DNA from: an uncultured cyanobacterium
GTDB taxonomy: Bacteria > Cyanobacteriota > Cyanobacteriia > Cyanobacteriales > Chroococcidiopsidaceae
Direction of reading: 5' to 3'
DNA: 64,000 nt
NCBI GenBank assembly: GCA_946221495.1
Contig: CAMIFA010000003.1
Location: 1 to 64,000 of the forward strand
Positions within the stretch are counted from its first letter, which is position 1. Each line of letters opens with the position of its first letter. Below the pieces are notes generated by a model. It was not told where the DNA came from, did not search any database, and saw nothing but the letters and a program-made list of their open reading frames with translations. The translations under genes and the position numbers were made by a program. Shown piece after piece: positions 8,904 to 18,219 of this stretch.

Positions 8904-9611
8904 ATGGTACATCACAACCCGTTGCAATATCTACCTTCAGCAGAGGAACTACCTGACTCAGACGATACCCCTGTGGATAATGAACTACAAATTTTAGTTC
9001 CTACCTTACTGCGAGGCATCTTAGCTTGGCTTTGGTCGGAGCGCCAAGACTGGTTTCTTGGCGTTAATATGGGCGTTTACTACGAGCCGAAAGAGCCTGC
9101 TATTGTTCCTGATGGGTTTCTCAGTTTAGGAGTGGAGCGGCGCAAGAGCGAACGAGGTAGGTTGAGCTATGTTTTGTGGGAAGAAAAAAATATAGTGCCG
9201 CAACTGGTATTAGAAGTTGTTTCCAGAACTTACGGGCAAGAGTATGAAGGCAAGCTGTTTAAGTATGCCCAGTTAGGAGTAATGTACTATGTAGTCTACA
9301 ACCCAGATTACTGGGTAAGAGACAAGCACGAACCATTTGAGGTATACCGTCTAGTAGATAGTGAGTATGTGCGTCAGCAAGGTGACTGTGTATGGCTACC
9401 AGAAATTGGTTTAGGAATTGGACGCGGACAAGGTAGTTTTGAAGGCTGGAACCGAGAGTGGCTGTATTGGTACGACAGCGAGGGAAATAGGTTGCTCTCA
9501 CCTGATGAGCGCATTCAACAAGAACAAAGGCTCAAAGAGGAGGAGCAACGGCTGCGGGAGGAATTAATTGCTAAGTTACGCGCCAGAGGACTTGATCCTG
9601 ATACTCTCTAA
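8904..9611 (+). CDS. Uma2 (DUF820) family PD-(D/E)XK endonuclease-like protein, copy 1
   Basis: The 235-residue protein carries the Uma2 pattern: IVPDGFLSLG (the Pro-Asp of the nuclease fold, about residue 67) and LVLEVVSRTYGQEYEGK with the E-x-V strand (about 102). It then has YAQLGVMYYVVYNP and a C-terminal charged coiled segment (EQRLKEEEQRLREELIAKL) ending RGLDPDTL. Uma2 proteins are abundant in cyanobacteria and are predicted nucleases, although their biological role is unclear. The N-terminus (YLPSAEELPDSDDTPVDNEL) is almost identical to the second copy at 54052-54717, so the two are recent paralogues. Confidence 0.85.
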   Translation: MVHHNPLQYLPSAEELPDSDDTPVDNELQILVPTLLRGILAWLWSERQDWFLGVNMGVYYEPKEPAIVPDGFLSLGVERRKSERGRLSYVLWEEKNIVPQLVLEVVSRTYGQEYEGKLFKYAQLGVMYYVVYNPDYWVRDKHEPFEVYRLVDSEYVRQQGDCVWLPEIGLGIGRGQGSFEGWNREWLYWYDSEGNRLLSPDERIQQEQRLKEEEQRLREELIAKLRARGLDPDTL

Positions 9612-10184
9612 GCGCCAATCAAAGTGAAGCCGTAGACGCAGACTAGAGCCTGTCTACCAAACAGCGCTTGTAAAAAATGGTAATAAAAATAGCATTCCAT
9701 TAATTCTTCATAAATCATACTTAACTTCAACATAAGGTATTAAATTCTACCTAGTTAATGCTGAATAAAGCTTTATAGAATTAAGTTAGCGTTCCTCAAG
9801 ATGGGCTTTGTTCACATCAGCAAGCCTGTCTTTTTATTTTTTATGACTCAATTCAATCTTGGTGCAGCTTGAGGGTTTTTTGTCAAGGTTTAGGTGATCG
9901 CACATTTCAACTTCTACCTAGTTTATTCCAGGTAGCAGCTAAAATTCAAACGCTAGAATAATCATTGCGGCTCAGTTGCGAATACTCAGGCAATCTAGGT
10001 GAACTAAGTATAAATCTTGAGCATCCTACTTCAAAGGCGCGTATTCTTCCTTAACAAGAGTAAATACAGATTTTATAGTAAGTACCTTAGTATATTTAAT
10101 AACATCAGTTTTTTAGTTCCACCGTTAAATTCCCACAGAATTACTTATTCTCATCCTCAAAGGCATTCAATTTTTGGCAGGATC
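9612..10184. other. Long upstream region of the hps operon
   Basis: This 573-bp stretch has no ORF with coding character. The frame of hpsA is open back to a TTG at 10017, but the extra residues look like random translation. The region presumably holds the hps promoter, but I see no clear -10/-35 pair. Confidence 0.5.
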
Positions 10185-13100
10185 ATGTTAACTCCCAAGC
10201 AAGATAAAGCAGTCAAAAGCTATAAGCAGTTTAAAGTTAATTCCACTTCTTTACAGTGGCTGCTGCGGAGTCTGATTGTCAGTGGCAACCAAATTAACTC
10301 AGGATTTGTTTTGCCAACAGTGGCAATGGTGTCGTTAGTCGTTGTGCTGCTAACTACAGCATTGATGCTCCGCTCGTTTGATCGTTCTAGATCCGCAAGT
10401 AACTTTAGAGTCAATGAGACAGTGCTAAACGCTGCCACACCAGCAATTAATCGCGCTAGAGCTAAAATAAATGCTTTATTGGTAGATCCGACATTACAGG
10501 GAGAAACACCAACGAATGCTAGCTTTGAAAAGGCACTTAATAGTAAAAGTTATATTTTAGGTGACGAGACACGCCTCAAACTTGTTAATGACGTTAACGG
10601 CGATCGCATCATTCAACCAGACAATGAAACTCTAACTACTGCCTGGAGATTTCCCGTCGATACCGATAATAACGGCAAATTTGATAGTTATACTCTCTAC
10701 GGCGTTTACTTCCGCAGTCCTACTAGCAATGAAGATAGAGGTAGAAATCCTTTAGCAGCAAGAACATCACCAATGGCGAGTGGCTTGGGTAGTCAATGCG
10801 ATCCAGGTGGCACTAGCTTGGTAGGTGATTCTGGTTGGTACAAATCAGGAGCAAACTTAACTAAAAGTTTCTTTGTTTATAGTGCTACAGTTCCGATCAC
10901 TACTGCTGTTAGAGATACTACTAATTACGAAACCTATAGAGGTAACAAAGGCTTTTCTGCTTTAGAGTTTCAGCAAGATCGCAGTCGCATTCCCTTAAGT
11001 AACAACGTGGCTGCATTCCAAAATGACTTGGAAATGACTCCTAATTCAGAATTCCGTCTTAACGGCAGAATTTCTACTAACGGCAACTTACTATTTAGTA
11101 GTCGTAACAGAGAGCCAATTACTCTGTACCAAATCAGCAGCAAAAATTCCTGCTTCTTTACTGAGGAAAACAGCGAAATCACAGTGGGTGGTAACGTGGC
11201 AGTTGGCAGCGTTACTGATAATACAGATCAAGTAACAGTTAATGTTCATCTATTCCAGGGATTTGGTAATAATCCGGATGTAGCAGCGCTTGATAGCAGC
11301 AACAAATCTACAAATCGTGAAGGTGGATCGCTAGTAGGATACAACGATGCTGCTTACAACCAGCGAATTGCTTTAATGAAGCAGGAAGCACTTTTACTTC
11401 ACCCACTTTATGACGATTATCTAACTACTAGAAATACTCAGAATAACCAGAATAACCAACTGCAACCAACTATCGAAAATGTTGCCAACGTACCTGAGTA
11501 CCCGCAAGAAGTAAAAGACGGATTTGCTAACAAGCTCAATGCGCCTGGAGGCAATAGCTTAAATGCCTGGGATTTGCTAGCAGAGCAAATTGAACTTTAC
11601 CTAAAAAACCGTACCCGTCGCGTTCCTTATGCGGAAGTGGCAACTAATGGCAATGCACTAGGTAGCTACAATTCGGCAAATGTTTTTACTTACGGCACAA
11701 TTGAGCCACCCGACGTTTGGCGAGAACCAACAGATGTTAATACTAACTTGTCTTTAAACACAAACGATCTACCGCAAACCCAGCCAGAAGAGCAACAGCA
11801 AGAAGGCGAAGAAACGTATGTAGGCGATCGCGTTTCTGTAGGTAATAACCTTCCCGCTTACTGGAAAAACGGAGAGGAAGATTATGTTACCGGATCTACT
11901 GAAAAACAGTTGCTTGGTAATGGTATTAACTGGACTGAGCCTAGAACTGCTCCTCGCTATCGTACTACTCAAGTAACACCCCTACCAGATGAGAAAACAG
12001 CAGAGCGCAATAACTTTTGGGAAAACGCTGCTGCTGAACAATCTGCAACTAACTTGGCTAATGTTGGCGGGTTACGGGTAATTACAGGTGCAGGAATTTA
12101 CCGTGATGAGTCGGCTACTAGTTCAGAGTTATCAGACGCTTCTTTTACGGCGGCTCCCACTCAACTTGATTCTGGTGATCCGCTTCCGGATGCGCCGTTA
12201 TTAGCTGGTGAAAGTGTACCTATACGATACAAGCTAGTTTTGCCTGACACCATGCCTATGCAGGGGAGTAACGATCCAGATACACCAGTAGATGAGAGTC
12301 AATTACCACCAGACTTACGGATGCGGGCTACAGCAGTTTATCACTACAAAGACACTTCATATACAGACAGAAATTATATTAGTCGCACCCCAACCGCTTG
12401 TGTCAGTAGCTACTACGATCCGACGAATGCAACTACTGCTAAAAACAAGATTAATATTGATGGTGGCTATGGTGTTGATACTAGAAACGGTAGATCGAAC
12501 AATGGCATTGTCTATCCTGCGCCTTATACTAGCGATGCTGGGAGAGTAAGTGCGATCGCTACTTATTTAACTCAGCTAAAGGCACAAGCAAGATTGATGT
12601 TTCCCAACGGACGCATTGTTAATCAGCCTTTACAGCAAGCTCTGCAAAAACTCAGTCCTAGTGGCGGACTAGCAGATGCTAATCAGCCTTTAAGTTTATC
12701 TGAAAATTCCGCGATCGATACAGCGATTTGTGGAATTAGGATATTAACTGATGATGCCTTTACGCCGACAGCAAACCCGATATTGCCTCACAGAGCAATT
12801 AAAGAAGCGTCATTTCTTGATGCTAGACAAATTAAAGCGATCGATAAAACTCTTGATCCCGATAAAAACGATCCCATCTCTCAAGCTGAACTTAATTCAC
12901 CTCAATATAACGTTAACGACAACTACAACCTAGCACTAGAACAACGTCAACCCCTAGAAATTCGGGTAACTGACATCGATCTGCGTCAACTTGCAGTCAC
13001 AGAACTTCTGCCAACAACTACGACTAATCAAGAGTATTTGTTGCCTAATAGCGGCATTATTTATGCTAGCCGTGACGATGCTTTACTTGATTTGAGTGTA

Positions 13101-15644
13101 AGTGACACAAATTCTAATTCAAGTGTAAATAATATAAATCGTGAAAAAGAGTTACTCAGTCCTACTGATTTCAAACTTGATCCTACACGCCGTCCAAATG
13201 GGATCAGGCTAATTAATGGTGAAAATTTAGAACGGGATGACGATTATAGACAAGAAGAAAAAGGGTTAATTCTGGCGACTAATTTACCTGCTTATATTGC
13301 AGGTAACTTCAATCTACACCAAGAATCCGGAACTAGTAACCCGATCGAAGAATTTTTTGAAACTTTAACCGATACTTGGAATAACTTTTACAATCGCAAT
13401 TTAGTTAATAACAATTTTGCTTGTCGTAAAGGACAACCAGGCTGCGGTAATAACGGCGATCAATGGCGACCAGCAACGATTATTTCTGATGCTGTTACAG
13501 TATTATCTAATAATTTTAATGATGGGTTTCGTGATCAAGGTGACTACGATTTAAGAAATAACGCAGCCGACTCCGCAACTCAAGAATCTCGCAGAAGAAA
13601 TGGCTTTTTTAATAATAGCTTTGTTACTAGCGCTGATTGGGCAAATAACGAAGGCTTGCCTGGTAATAACAGCAATTCCTACCTAGCAAACGGAGTAACA
13701 CCAATTCAGCGCCGGACTAGGTTTTCTGAATATGTAATGGAAATTTGTCGCAAAGTACCTGTTTCAGAATGTCAGCAAGGCGACTGGGTAGTTGGGACTT
13801 CAACAGATTCCACAGTAAAAGCATCAGATTTGATAGGACAAGATGTTAGTAACTTACTATCAGGCACTACCGCTAGACCTGCTATAAACTTAGCAGATAG
13901 ACGCTATCCTCGCCGCGTTGCATTTAAACGAGGTGCTGCTGGTGTGCTTGCTGATCCTACACAACCGACTGGTAGTGATCAACCTACTCCTAGATTATTA
14001 GGAATTGATGCTAATGGTAAAGTTCAGGAATTTACCTATGAAAACTTCTTCAACACCCCTACTAGCAAACCAAGAGAAGTAGATAATGCGCTTTGGTTCC
14101 GCACAACAACTAATAGAAATGGTAGAGCTTATGATGATCCTAGCTATGGCGCTGATAATCCTCTAGCGTATACGCAAGAAACTAAACTACTTTCGCCTCT
14201 TACTCCAGAAATTCCAGGTGTTCCAGGTCTTAATTCACCGGATGATAACCCCGCTTCTAGTTACACAATTTGTACTAGAAATGGTGCTTCCCAAAAATAT
14301 CAATTTGGTAGTAGCGATCGCACTCTAGAAATACCTAGTTGCAATAGCTCCCTCAATACAATTGACCGAACACTTAACGAGCTTCTCGCTCTAAATCCAG
14401 ATACTTCTCCTGATGACGAAATTGGTAGACCGGAAGAAGTATTAGAACCTGGTAGTAGCCGATTTCAAGCGGGAAAAACAATAACTTTCAAGCAGCAAAA
14501 TAGTCGTGTCAATGTCATCGATTTAAACAGCACTAATTCAATCGATACTAATGATGCAGCTTCTACAACAATTCAGCTTCAAGGAGATGAAAACTCTATA
14601 TTCGTCTTCAAAAAAAATACAGGCACTTTAGAATTTGGCAATAGTTCATCTTGTCCAGGTTCTTGTCAGCGTAAAGGGGTTGTTGTGAATCTAGTTGGAG
14701 TTAATCCAAACAACGTTTTTTGGGCATTAGACGTTCCTACTAGATGGAACCGGAACCCAGTAAGCACCGTAACTCATGAAATGAAGGGTACTTTTATCAG
14801 TAGAGGTAATAATATTGCTCATCTTGAAACTGTTACGATAGATGGTCGGATTTTAGGAATTGACCGTATCCCAGATTCAGACAACTTCCAGAATGTTACT
14901 ATCCGTGCTATTCCCTCTACTGAGCAGCCTTTATTAATCCCAGTTTTACAGATTCATAGTCCTAGTGGTACGGCTAGTAATAGCAGCACATTAAACCAAG
15001 GAGGTGCTGCGCTTGAAGATATTTGGCTGCAACAACCAACCGAAACAGAAACCGTTGTTAATGCTGTTTTTGTTTCCGGTAACAGTCCCAGTCGCCAACA
15101 AGAAGCATCTGCTGGTTTGCAAAACTTTGTGCGCTTACTAGAAAACTGGCGGGATAAAACACTCACCATTAAAGGCAGTTTTATTCAGTTCAAGCGAAGT
15201 GCTTACGCTACAGCGCCATTTGCCACAATTTTAAGCAATACGGCAAATACATCTGCTAATGCAACCAACAACCTCAGCCTGTTTGACTATCCTTTCAACA
15301 CTTACAAAACAAACGACAATCAACTGGGTGGTATTCCTTATTACAATGAACCGAATAGCCAGTGGCGTTTTGATGTAGGGCTTTTATCGCAATCTTCTGA
15401 TCTTTTTGCCCAAAAGTTCACTCAACAGCCGGAAACTCCTGCTTCTGAGTTCTTTAGAGAAGTTAGTCGGGATGATGTGTGGGTGGAAACACTGCTTTGT
15501 GCTGCTGCTCAAGATGCAGATAATAACTATACCACCTATGCAATTGATGAAAGTGAACGCCCGCGTACTTGTCCAGCTTTGAGTGATTTTAGCGATGGAC
15601 AAACGGGTGCTGGTGCAATAAGTGGTAGTGGTGACACACAATGA
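10185..15644 (+). CDS. hpsA: Hormogonium polysaccharide biosynthesis protein HpsA
   Basis: From ATG 10185 the product has 1819 residues, in the usual range for HpsA. The N-terminus is basic and is followed by a pseudopilin-like segment GFVLPTVAMVSLVVVLLTTA, then FDRSRSASNFRVNETVLNAA and TPAINRARAKINALL, which are HpsA hallmarks. DTDNNGKFD (about residues 158-166) and VNGDRIIQPD resemble calcium-binding loops. The rest is a very long, Asn/Thr-rich extracytoplasmic region. In Nostoc punctiforme hpsA and the hps genes are needed for hormogonium polysaccharide and gliding. I chose ATG 10185 over the upstream TTG because of a GGCAGG ribosome site and because HpsA proteins begin shortly before this membrane segment. 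The hpsB ATG overlaps the stop (ATGA). Confidence 0.9.
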   Translation: MLTPKQDKAVKSYKQFKVNSTSLQWLLRSLIVSGNQINSGFVLPTVAMVSLVVVLLTTALMLRSFDRSRSASNFRVNETVLNAATPAINRARAKINALLVDPTLQGETPTNASFEKALNSKSYILGDETRLKLVNDVNGDRIIQPDNETLTTAWRFPVDTDNNGKFDSYTLYGVYFRSPTSNEDRGRNPLAARTSPMASGLGSQCDPGGTSLVGDSGWYKSGANLTKSFFVYSATVPITTAVRDTTNYETYRGNKGFSALEFQQDRSRIPLSNNVAAFQNDLEMTPNSEFRLNGRISTNGNLLFSSRNREPITLYQISSKNSCFFTEENSEITVGGNVAVGSVTDNTDQVTVNVHLFQGFGNNPDVAALDSSNKSTNREGGSLVGYNDAAYNQRIALMKQEALLLHPLYDDYLTTRNTQNNQNNQLQPTIENVANVPEYPQEVKDGFANKLNAPGGNSLNAWDLLAEQIELYLKNRTRRVPYAEVATNGNALGSYNSANVFTYGTIEPPDVWREPTDVNTNLSLNTNDLPQTQPEEQQQEGEETYVGDRVSVGNNLPAYWKNGEEDYVTGSTEKQLLGNGINWTEPRTAPRYRTTQVTPLPDEKTAERNNFWENAAAEQSATNLANVGGLRVITGAGIYRDESATSSELSDASFTAAPTQLDSGDPLPDAPLLAGESVPIRYKLVLPDTMPMQGSNDPDTPVDESQLPPDLRMRATAVYHYKDTSYTDRNYISRTPTACVSSYYDPTNATTAKNKINIDGGYGVDTRNGRSNNGIVYPAPYTSDAGRVSAIATYLTQLKAQARLMFPNGRIVNQPLQQALQKLSPSGGLADANQPLSLSENSAIDTAICGIRILTDDAFTPTANPILPHRAIKEASFLDARQIKAIDKTLDPDKNDPISQAELNSPQYNVNDNYNLALEQRQPLEIRVTDIDLRQLAVTELLPTTTTNQEYLLPNSGIIYASRDDALLDLSVSDTNSNSSVNNINREKELLSPTDFKLDPTRRPNGIRLINGENLERDDDYRQEEKGLILATNLPAYIAGNFNLHQESGTSNPIEEFFETLTDTWNNFYNRNLVNNNFACRKGQPGCGNNGDQWRPATIISDAVTVLSNNFNDGFRDQGDYDLRNNAADSATQESRRRNGFFNNSFVTSADWANNEGLPGNNSNSYLANGVTPIQRRTRFSEYVMEICRKVPVSECQQGDWVVGTSTDSTVKASDLIGQDVSNLLSGTTARPAINLADRRYPRRVAFKRGAAGVLADPTQPTGSDQPTPRLLGIDANGKVQEFTYENFFNTPTSKPREVDNALWFRTTTNRNGRAYDDPSYGADNPLAYTQETKLLSPLTPEIPGVPGLNSPDDNPASSYTICTRNGASQKYQFGSSDRTLEIPSCNSSLNTIDRTLNELLALNPDTSPDDEIGRPEEVLEPGSSRFQAGKTITFKQQNSRVNVIDLNSTNSIDTNDAASTTIQLQGDENSIFVFKKNTGTLEFGNSSSCPGSCQRKGVVVNLVGVNPNNVFWALDVPTRWNRNPVSTVTHEMKGTFISRGNNIAHLETVTIDGRILGIDRIPDSDNFQNVTIRAIPSTEQPLLIPVLQIHSPSGTASNSSTLNQGGAALEDIWLQQPTETETVVNAVFVSGNSPSRQQEASAGLQNFVRLLENWRDKTLTIKGSFIQFKRSAYATAPFATILSNTANTSANATNNLSLFDYPFNTYKTNDNQLGGIPYYNEPNSQWRFDVGLLSQSSDLFAQKFTQQPETPASEFFREVSRDDVWVETLLCAAAQDADNNYTTYAIDESERPRTCPALSDFSDGQTGAGAISGSGDTQ

Positions 15645-16339
15645 TTACACACAAACAACAAACTGCTTCTAGTCATGGATTCACGATTATTGAGTCCTTG
15701 ATCGCGATCGCTGTAGTCGGAATTTTGATGACGGCGATCGCGCCTGTGATTGTGCTCTCGGTTGGTAATCGCGTCCAAGCTAGGCGCATAGAATTGGCAA
15801 CTGGAGCCGCTAGAACTTATATTGATGGTGTTAGGAATGGCACAATTCAACCGCCACAGCATATAATTCCTCTCAATGAAGTTTATACAAGTGGTACAAC
15901 AAGGCAATTTAATTCCCAGCGCAATATTTTTGCTGATGCTGCGGTTCCGACTCCCAGGAGTTTTGCTTGCCTAAAAACTACAGACGGCTTCCCGTACTGT
16001 CAAAATAACTCAATATCAAGTTTGTACTGCTATGACTTTGAAGGTAATGGCTGTAGCAGTGATTCTGTTAAAGACTTTGTAATTCAAGCTTTTCGTAGCA
16101 CTAGCCAAACTTCAACAAATTCGGAAAAAGGCTACCTTTTAGGAGTGCGCGTTTATCGAGCAGATGCTTTTAGTGATGGTATTCCTTTAAGGACGCAAAA
16201 ACAAACCGGAACAAAACAAGCCACCTTCACAGGAGGACTTGGCGATCGCAAAGCACCTTTAATTGAAATCACAACAGAAATTAGCTCTCAGCAAACTCGA
16301 CTACGAGATTTTTGCGATCGCCTTGGTGGTTGTCAGTAG
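15641..16339 (+). CDS. hpsB: Hps pseudopilin HpsB
   Basis: The 232-residue protein begins with a class III prepilin signal: a short polar leader, then G|FTIIESLIAIAVVGILMTAI, with cleavage expected after the Gly and a Glu at mature position 5. Two Cys-containing segments (SFACLKTTDGFPYCQNN and SLYCYDFEGNGC) suggest disulfides in the exported head. HpsB belongs to the hormogonium polysaccharide secretion pseudopilins, which resemble type II secretion minor pilins and probably form a short pseudopilus for polysaccharide or HpsA export. Its ATG overlaps the hpsA stop by four bases, so the genes are coupled. Confidence 0.88.
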   Translation: MITHKQQTASSHGFTIIESLIAIAVVGILMTAIAPVIVLSVGNRVQARRIELATGAARTYIDGVRNGTIQPPQHIIPLNEVYTSGTTRQFNSQRNIFADAAVPTPRSFACLKTTDGFPYCQNNSISSLYCYDFEGNGCSSDSVKDFVIQAFRSTSQTSTNSEKGYLLGVRVYRADAFSDGIPLRTQKQTGTKQATFTGGLGDRKAPLIEITTEISSQQTRLRDFCDRLGGCQ

Positions 16340-16386
16340 TTTAATAATTTAGGTACTTGAGTGTGTGTCAAAAAGGAATAAATAGG

Positions 16387-17382
16387 ATGATCGGCACACT
16401 GAAACTAATTTTGCATACTCAATTAAAACATCAACTAAATAAAAAAAATAGCGGCTTCACTTTAATTGAACTATTAGTAGGTTTAATTCTTGCAGGCTTA
16501 GTTATTACACCTGTGATGTCGTTTATGATTAATATTCTCGACACATCTCGTAGGGAAGAAGCCAAGGCAGCTTCTGAACAAGAAGTTCAATCAGCGCTTG
16601 ATTACATTGCTCAAGACTTAAGGCAAGCAGTTTATATATATAACGCTACAGGATTAGATAATAGTTTGAGAACATATCCTGGTATTTCTGGTATTAAAGA
16701 TCAAATTCCGCCCGAAGCGTCAGTTCCTGGGTGCATTAATAACCCGCCAAACAACATCTGTGTACCTGTTCTTGCCTTTTGGAAGCGTGACATTAGAACA
16801 GTTCCTGTTCCTAATGAAGTAAATCAAGTTCAGCCTAGAGAAGCAGTGAGAAGAAATAATACGCTTGATACCTTTGTTTACTCTTTAGTTACTTATTACC
16901 TAATTAAAGGTAATGATCCTAACCAAACTTGGTCTAACGCCGCTCGTATTGCTAGATTTCAAATTACAGACGGAGTTAAAAATCCAACTGATACTAACAA
17001 TTATATTGAATTGCCTAGTCCTGGCTTTCGTTCATTTGATTTAAGATCGCCTGGGATTACACTTGAAGAAAAAATGAACCGTTGGCAAAAAAATCCTGAA
17101 GCTTATACGGCTACATTTGATACGCTAATTGACTACATTGATACCAGCAATTTAACACCAAATTGTCCTACAAACACACAATCAAATATTCAACAAATTC
17201 CATCCGCTTTAGTAGGTGGTTTCTCAGCTTGTGTTAATTCAGCTAATACTTCAGCACAAGTTCATCTAAGAGGTAATGCTTTGGCTCGAATTCAAGATGG
17301 TGCTAGTTGCGATCGCGAATTAAATTATTGTCCAACTGCGAGCATTGAAATTCAAGGGCGAGGATTGCTAAATACTAATTAA
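16387..17382 (+). CDS. hpsC: Hps pseudopilin HpsC
   Basis: The frame is open from a TTG at 16357. The ATG at 16387 is preceded by AAGGA nine bases upstream and is the better start, giving 331 residues. The prepilin motif is G|FTLIELLVGLILAGLVITPV after a basic leader. The next segment, REEAKAASEQEVQSALDYIAQDLRQ, is the usual alpha-helical spine of HpsC/PulJ-like minor pseudopilins. It is the third gene of the hps operon, 47 bp after hpsB. Confidence 0.85.
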   Translation: MIGTLKLILHTQLKHQLNKKNSGFTLIELLVGLILAGLVITPVMSFMINILDTSRREEAKAASEQEVQSALDYIAQDLRQAVYIYNATGLDNSLRTYPGISGIKDQIPPEASVPGCINNPPNNICVPVLAFWKRDIRTVPVPNEVNQVQPREAVRRNNTLDTFVYSLVTYYLIKGNDPNQTWSNAARIARFQITDGVKNPTDTNNYIELPSPGFRSFDLRSPGITLEEKMNRWQKNPEAYTATFDTLIDYIDTSNLTPNCPTNTQSNIQQIPSALVGGFSACVNSANTSAQVHLRGNALARIQDGASCDRELNYCPTASIEIQGRGLLNTN

Positions 17383-17415
17383 TTCATCAAGAAACTAGTA
17401 AATATAAATAATGTG

Positions 17416-18138
17416 ATGGAAATTTTATTAAAAGTGTTGCTGCAAGTAAAATTAAGAGTTAACAGAAAATCCCGAATTATATTCAGTCAACAAGAATCTT
17501 TTAATACGGGGTTTACTTTAATAGAACTTATCGTTGTGACAATTATGGTAGGAATTTTAGCGGCGATCGCTGCACCTAGTTGGATTACCTTTGCCAATCA
17601 ACGACGAGTAAATGCAGTTAACGATGCTATTTTAGGAACACTACAAGAAGCACAACAACAAGCAAAAAAAACAAAACTTAGTTACAGCGTCAGCTTTAGA
17701 ACTGAAGACACAGCGCAAGGCAAAGTGCCTCAGTTTGCTGTTTATCCTACTAATCCTAATCCTCCTACCAATTCCACTACTTTTACTAATCCTACTGATA
17801 CTACCCCAATTAATTGGCAGAATTTAGCTAGTAATTTAGAACTTAAACCAGGGCAAGTTTTACTAGGTTCAAACCTTACTAAAGAAAATACAGCTGATGC
17901 CGCTATAAGATACGGTGCAAGTACACCACAAACAATTACTTTTAACTACATGGGCAATCTACCAGCCCCACCTGCTACAAATCTCGGTAAAAACAACCAA
18001 GGCTTAATTATTACTGTAGCTGTACCTGAATCTAGTAGCTCTACGCAAGTGCAGGAGACAACCAAGCGCTGTGTTAAGGTAAAAACTCTTTTAGGAGCAA
18101 TGCAAACTGGTAGAGGAAATCAATGCAATCCTCAATAA
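17416..18138 (+). CDS. Third hps-locus pseudopilin (HpsD/FimT-GspH-like)
   Basis: The product has a basic leader and a prepilin motif G|FTLIELIVVTIMVGILAAIA with the conserved Glu5, then a GspH/FimT-like head. The head includes NAVNDAILGTLQEAQQQAKK and a C-terminal Cys pair (CVKVKTLLGAMQTGRGNQC). By position it corresponds to the third pseudopilin of the Nostoc hpsBCD set, hence HpsD-like, but the sequence alone would only say FimT/GspH family. The start may be GTG 17413 or, more likely, the adjacent ATG 17416. No hps glycosyltransferase genes (hpsE-G) follow; glgB lies convergent downstream. Confidence 0.8.
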   Translation: MEILLKVLLQVKLRVNRKSRIIFSQQESFNTGFTLIELIVVTIMVGILAAIAAPSWITFANQRRVNAVNDAILGTLQEAQQQAKKTKLSYSVSFRTEDTAQGKVPQFAVYPTNPNPPTNSTTFTNPTDTTPINWQNLASNLELKPGQVLLGSNLTKENTADAAIRYGASTPQTITFNYMGNLPAPPATNLGKNNQGLIITVAVPESSSSTQVQETTKRCVKVKTLLGAMQTGRGNQCNPQ

Positions 18139-18189
18139 ATTTTCACTCATACAGCAAGCTGATATCTTGTGCAGATTAACAGTATTTGT

Positions 18190-18212
18190 GGGGCAGGCAG
18201 GATGCCTACCCC
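18190..18212. terminator. Hairpin between convergent hps operon and glgB
   Basis: Arms GGGGCAGGCA (18190-18199) and TGCCTACCCC (18203-18212) pair with one mismatch. The hairpin lies between the ends of two convergent genes. Similar GGGGCAGGC palindromes are dispersed repeats in cyanobacteria, so it may be a repeat used as a bidirectional terminator. No T-run is present. Confidence 0.5.
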
Positions 18213-18219
18213 TGTAAAA

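Noticed and set aside
10017..10184. Upstream extension of hpsA from TTG 10017
   Set aside because: The extra 56 residues have no signal or family character, while ATG 10185 has a ribosome site and the expected start.
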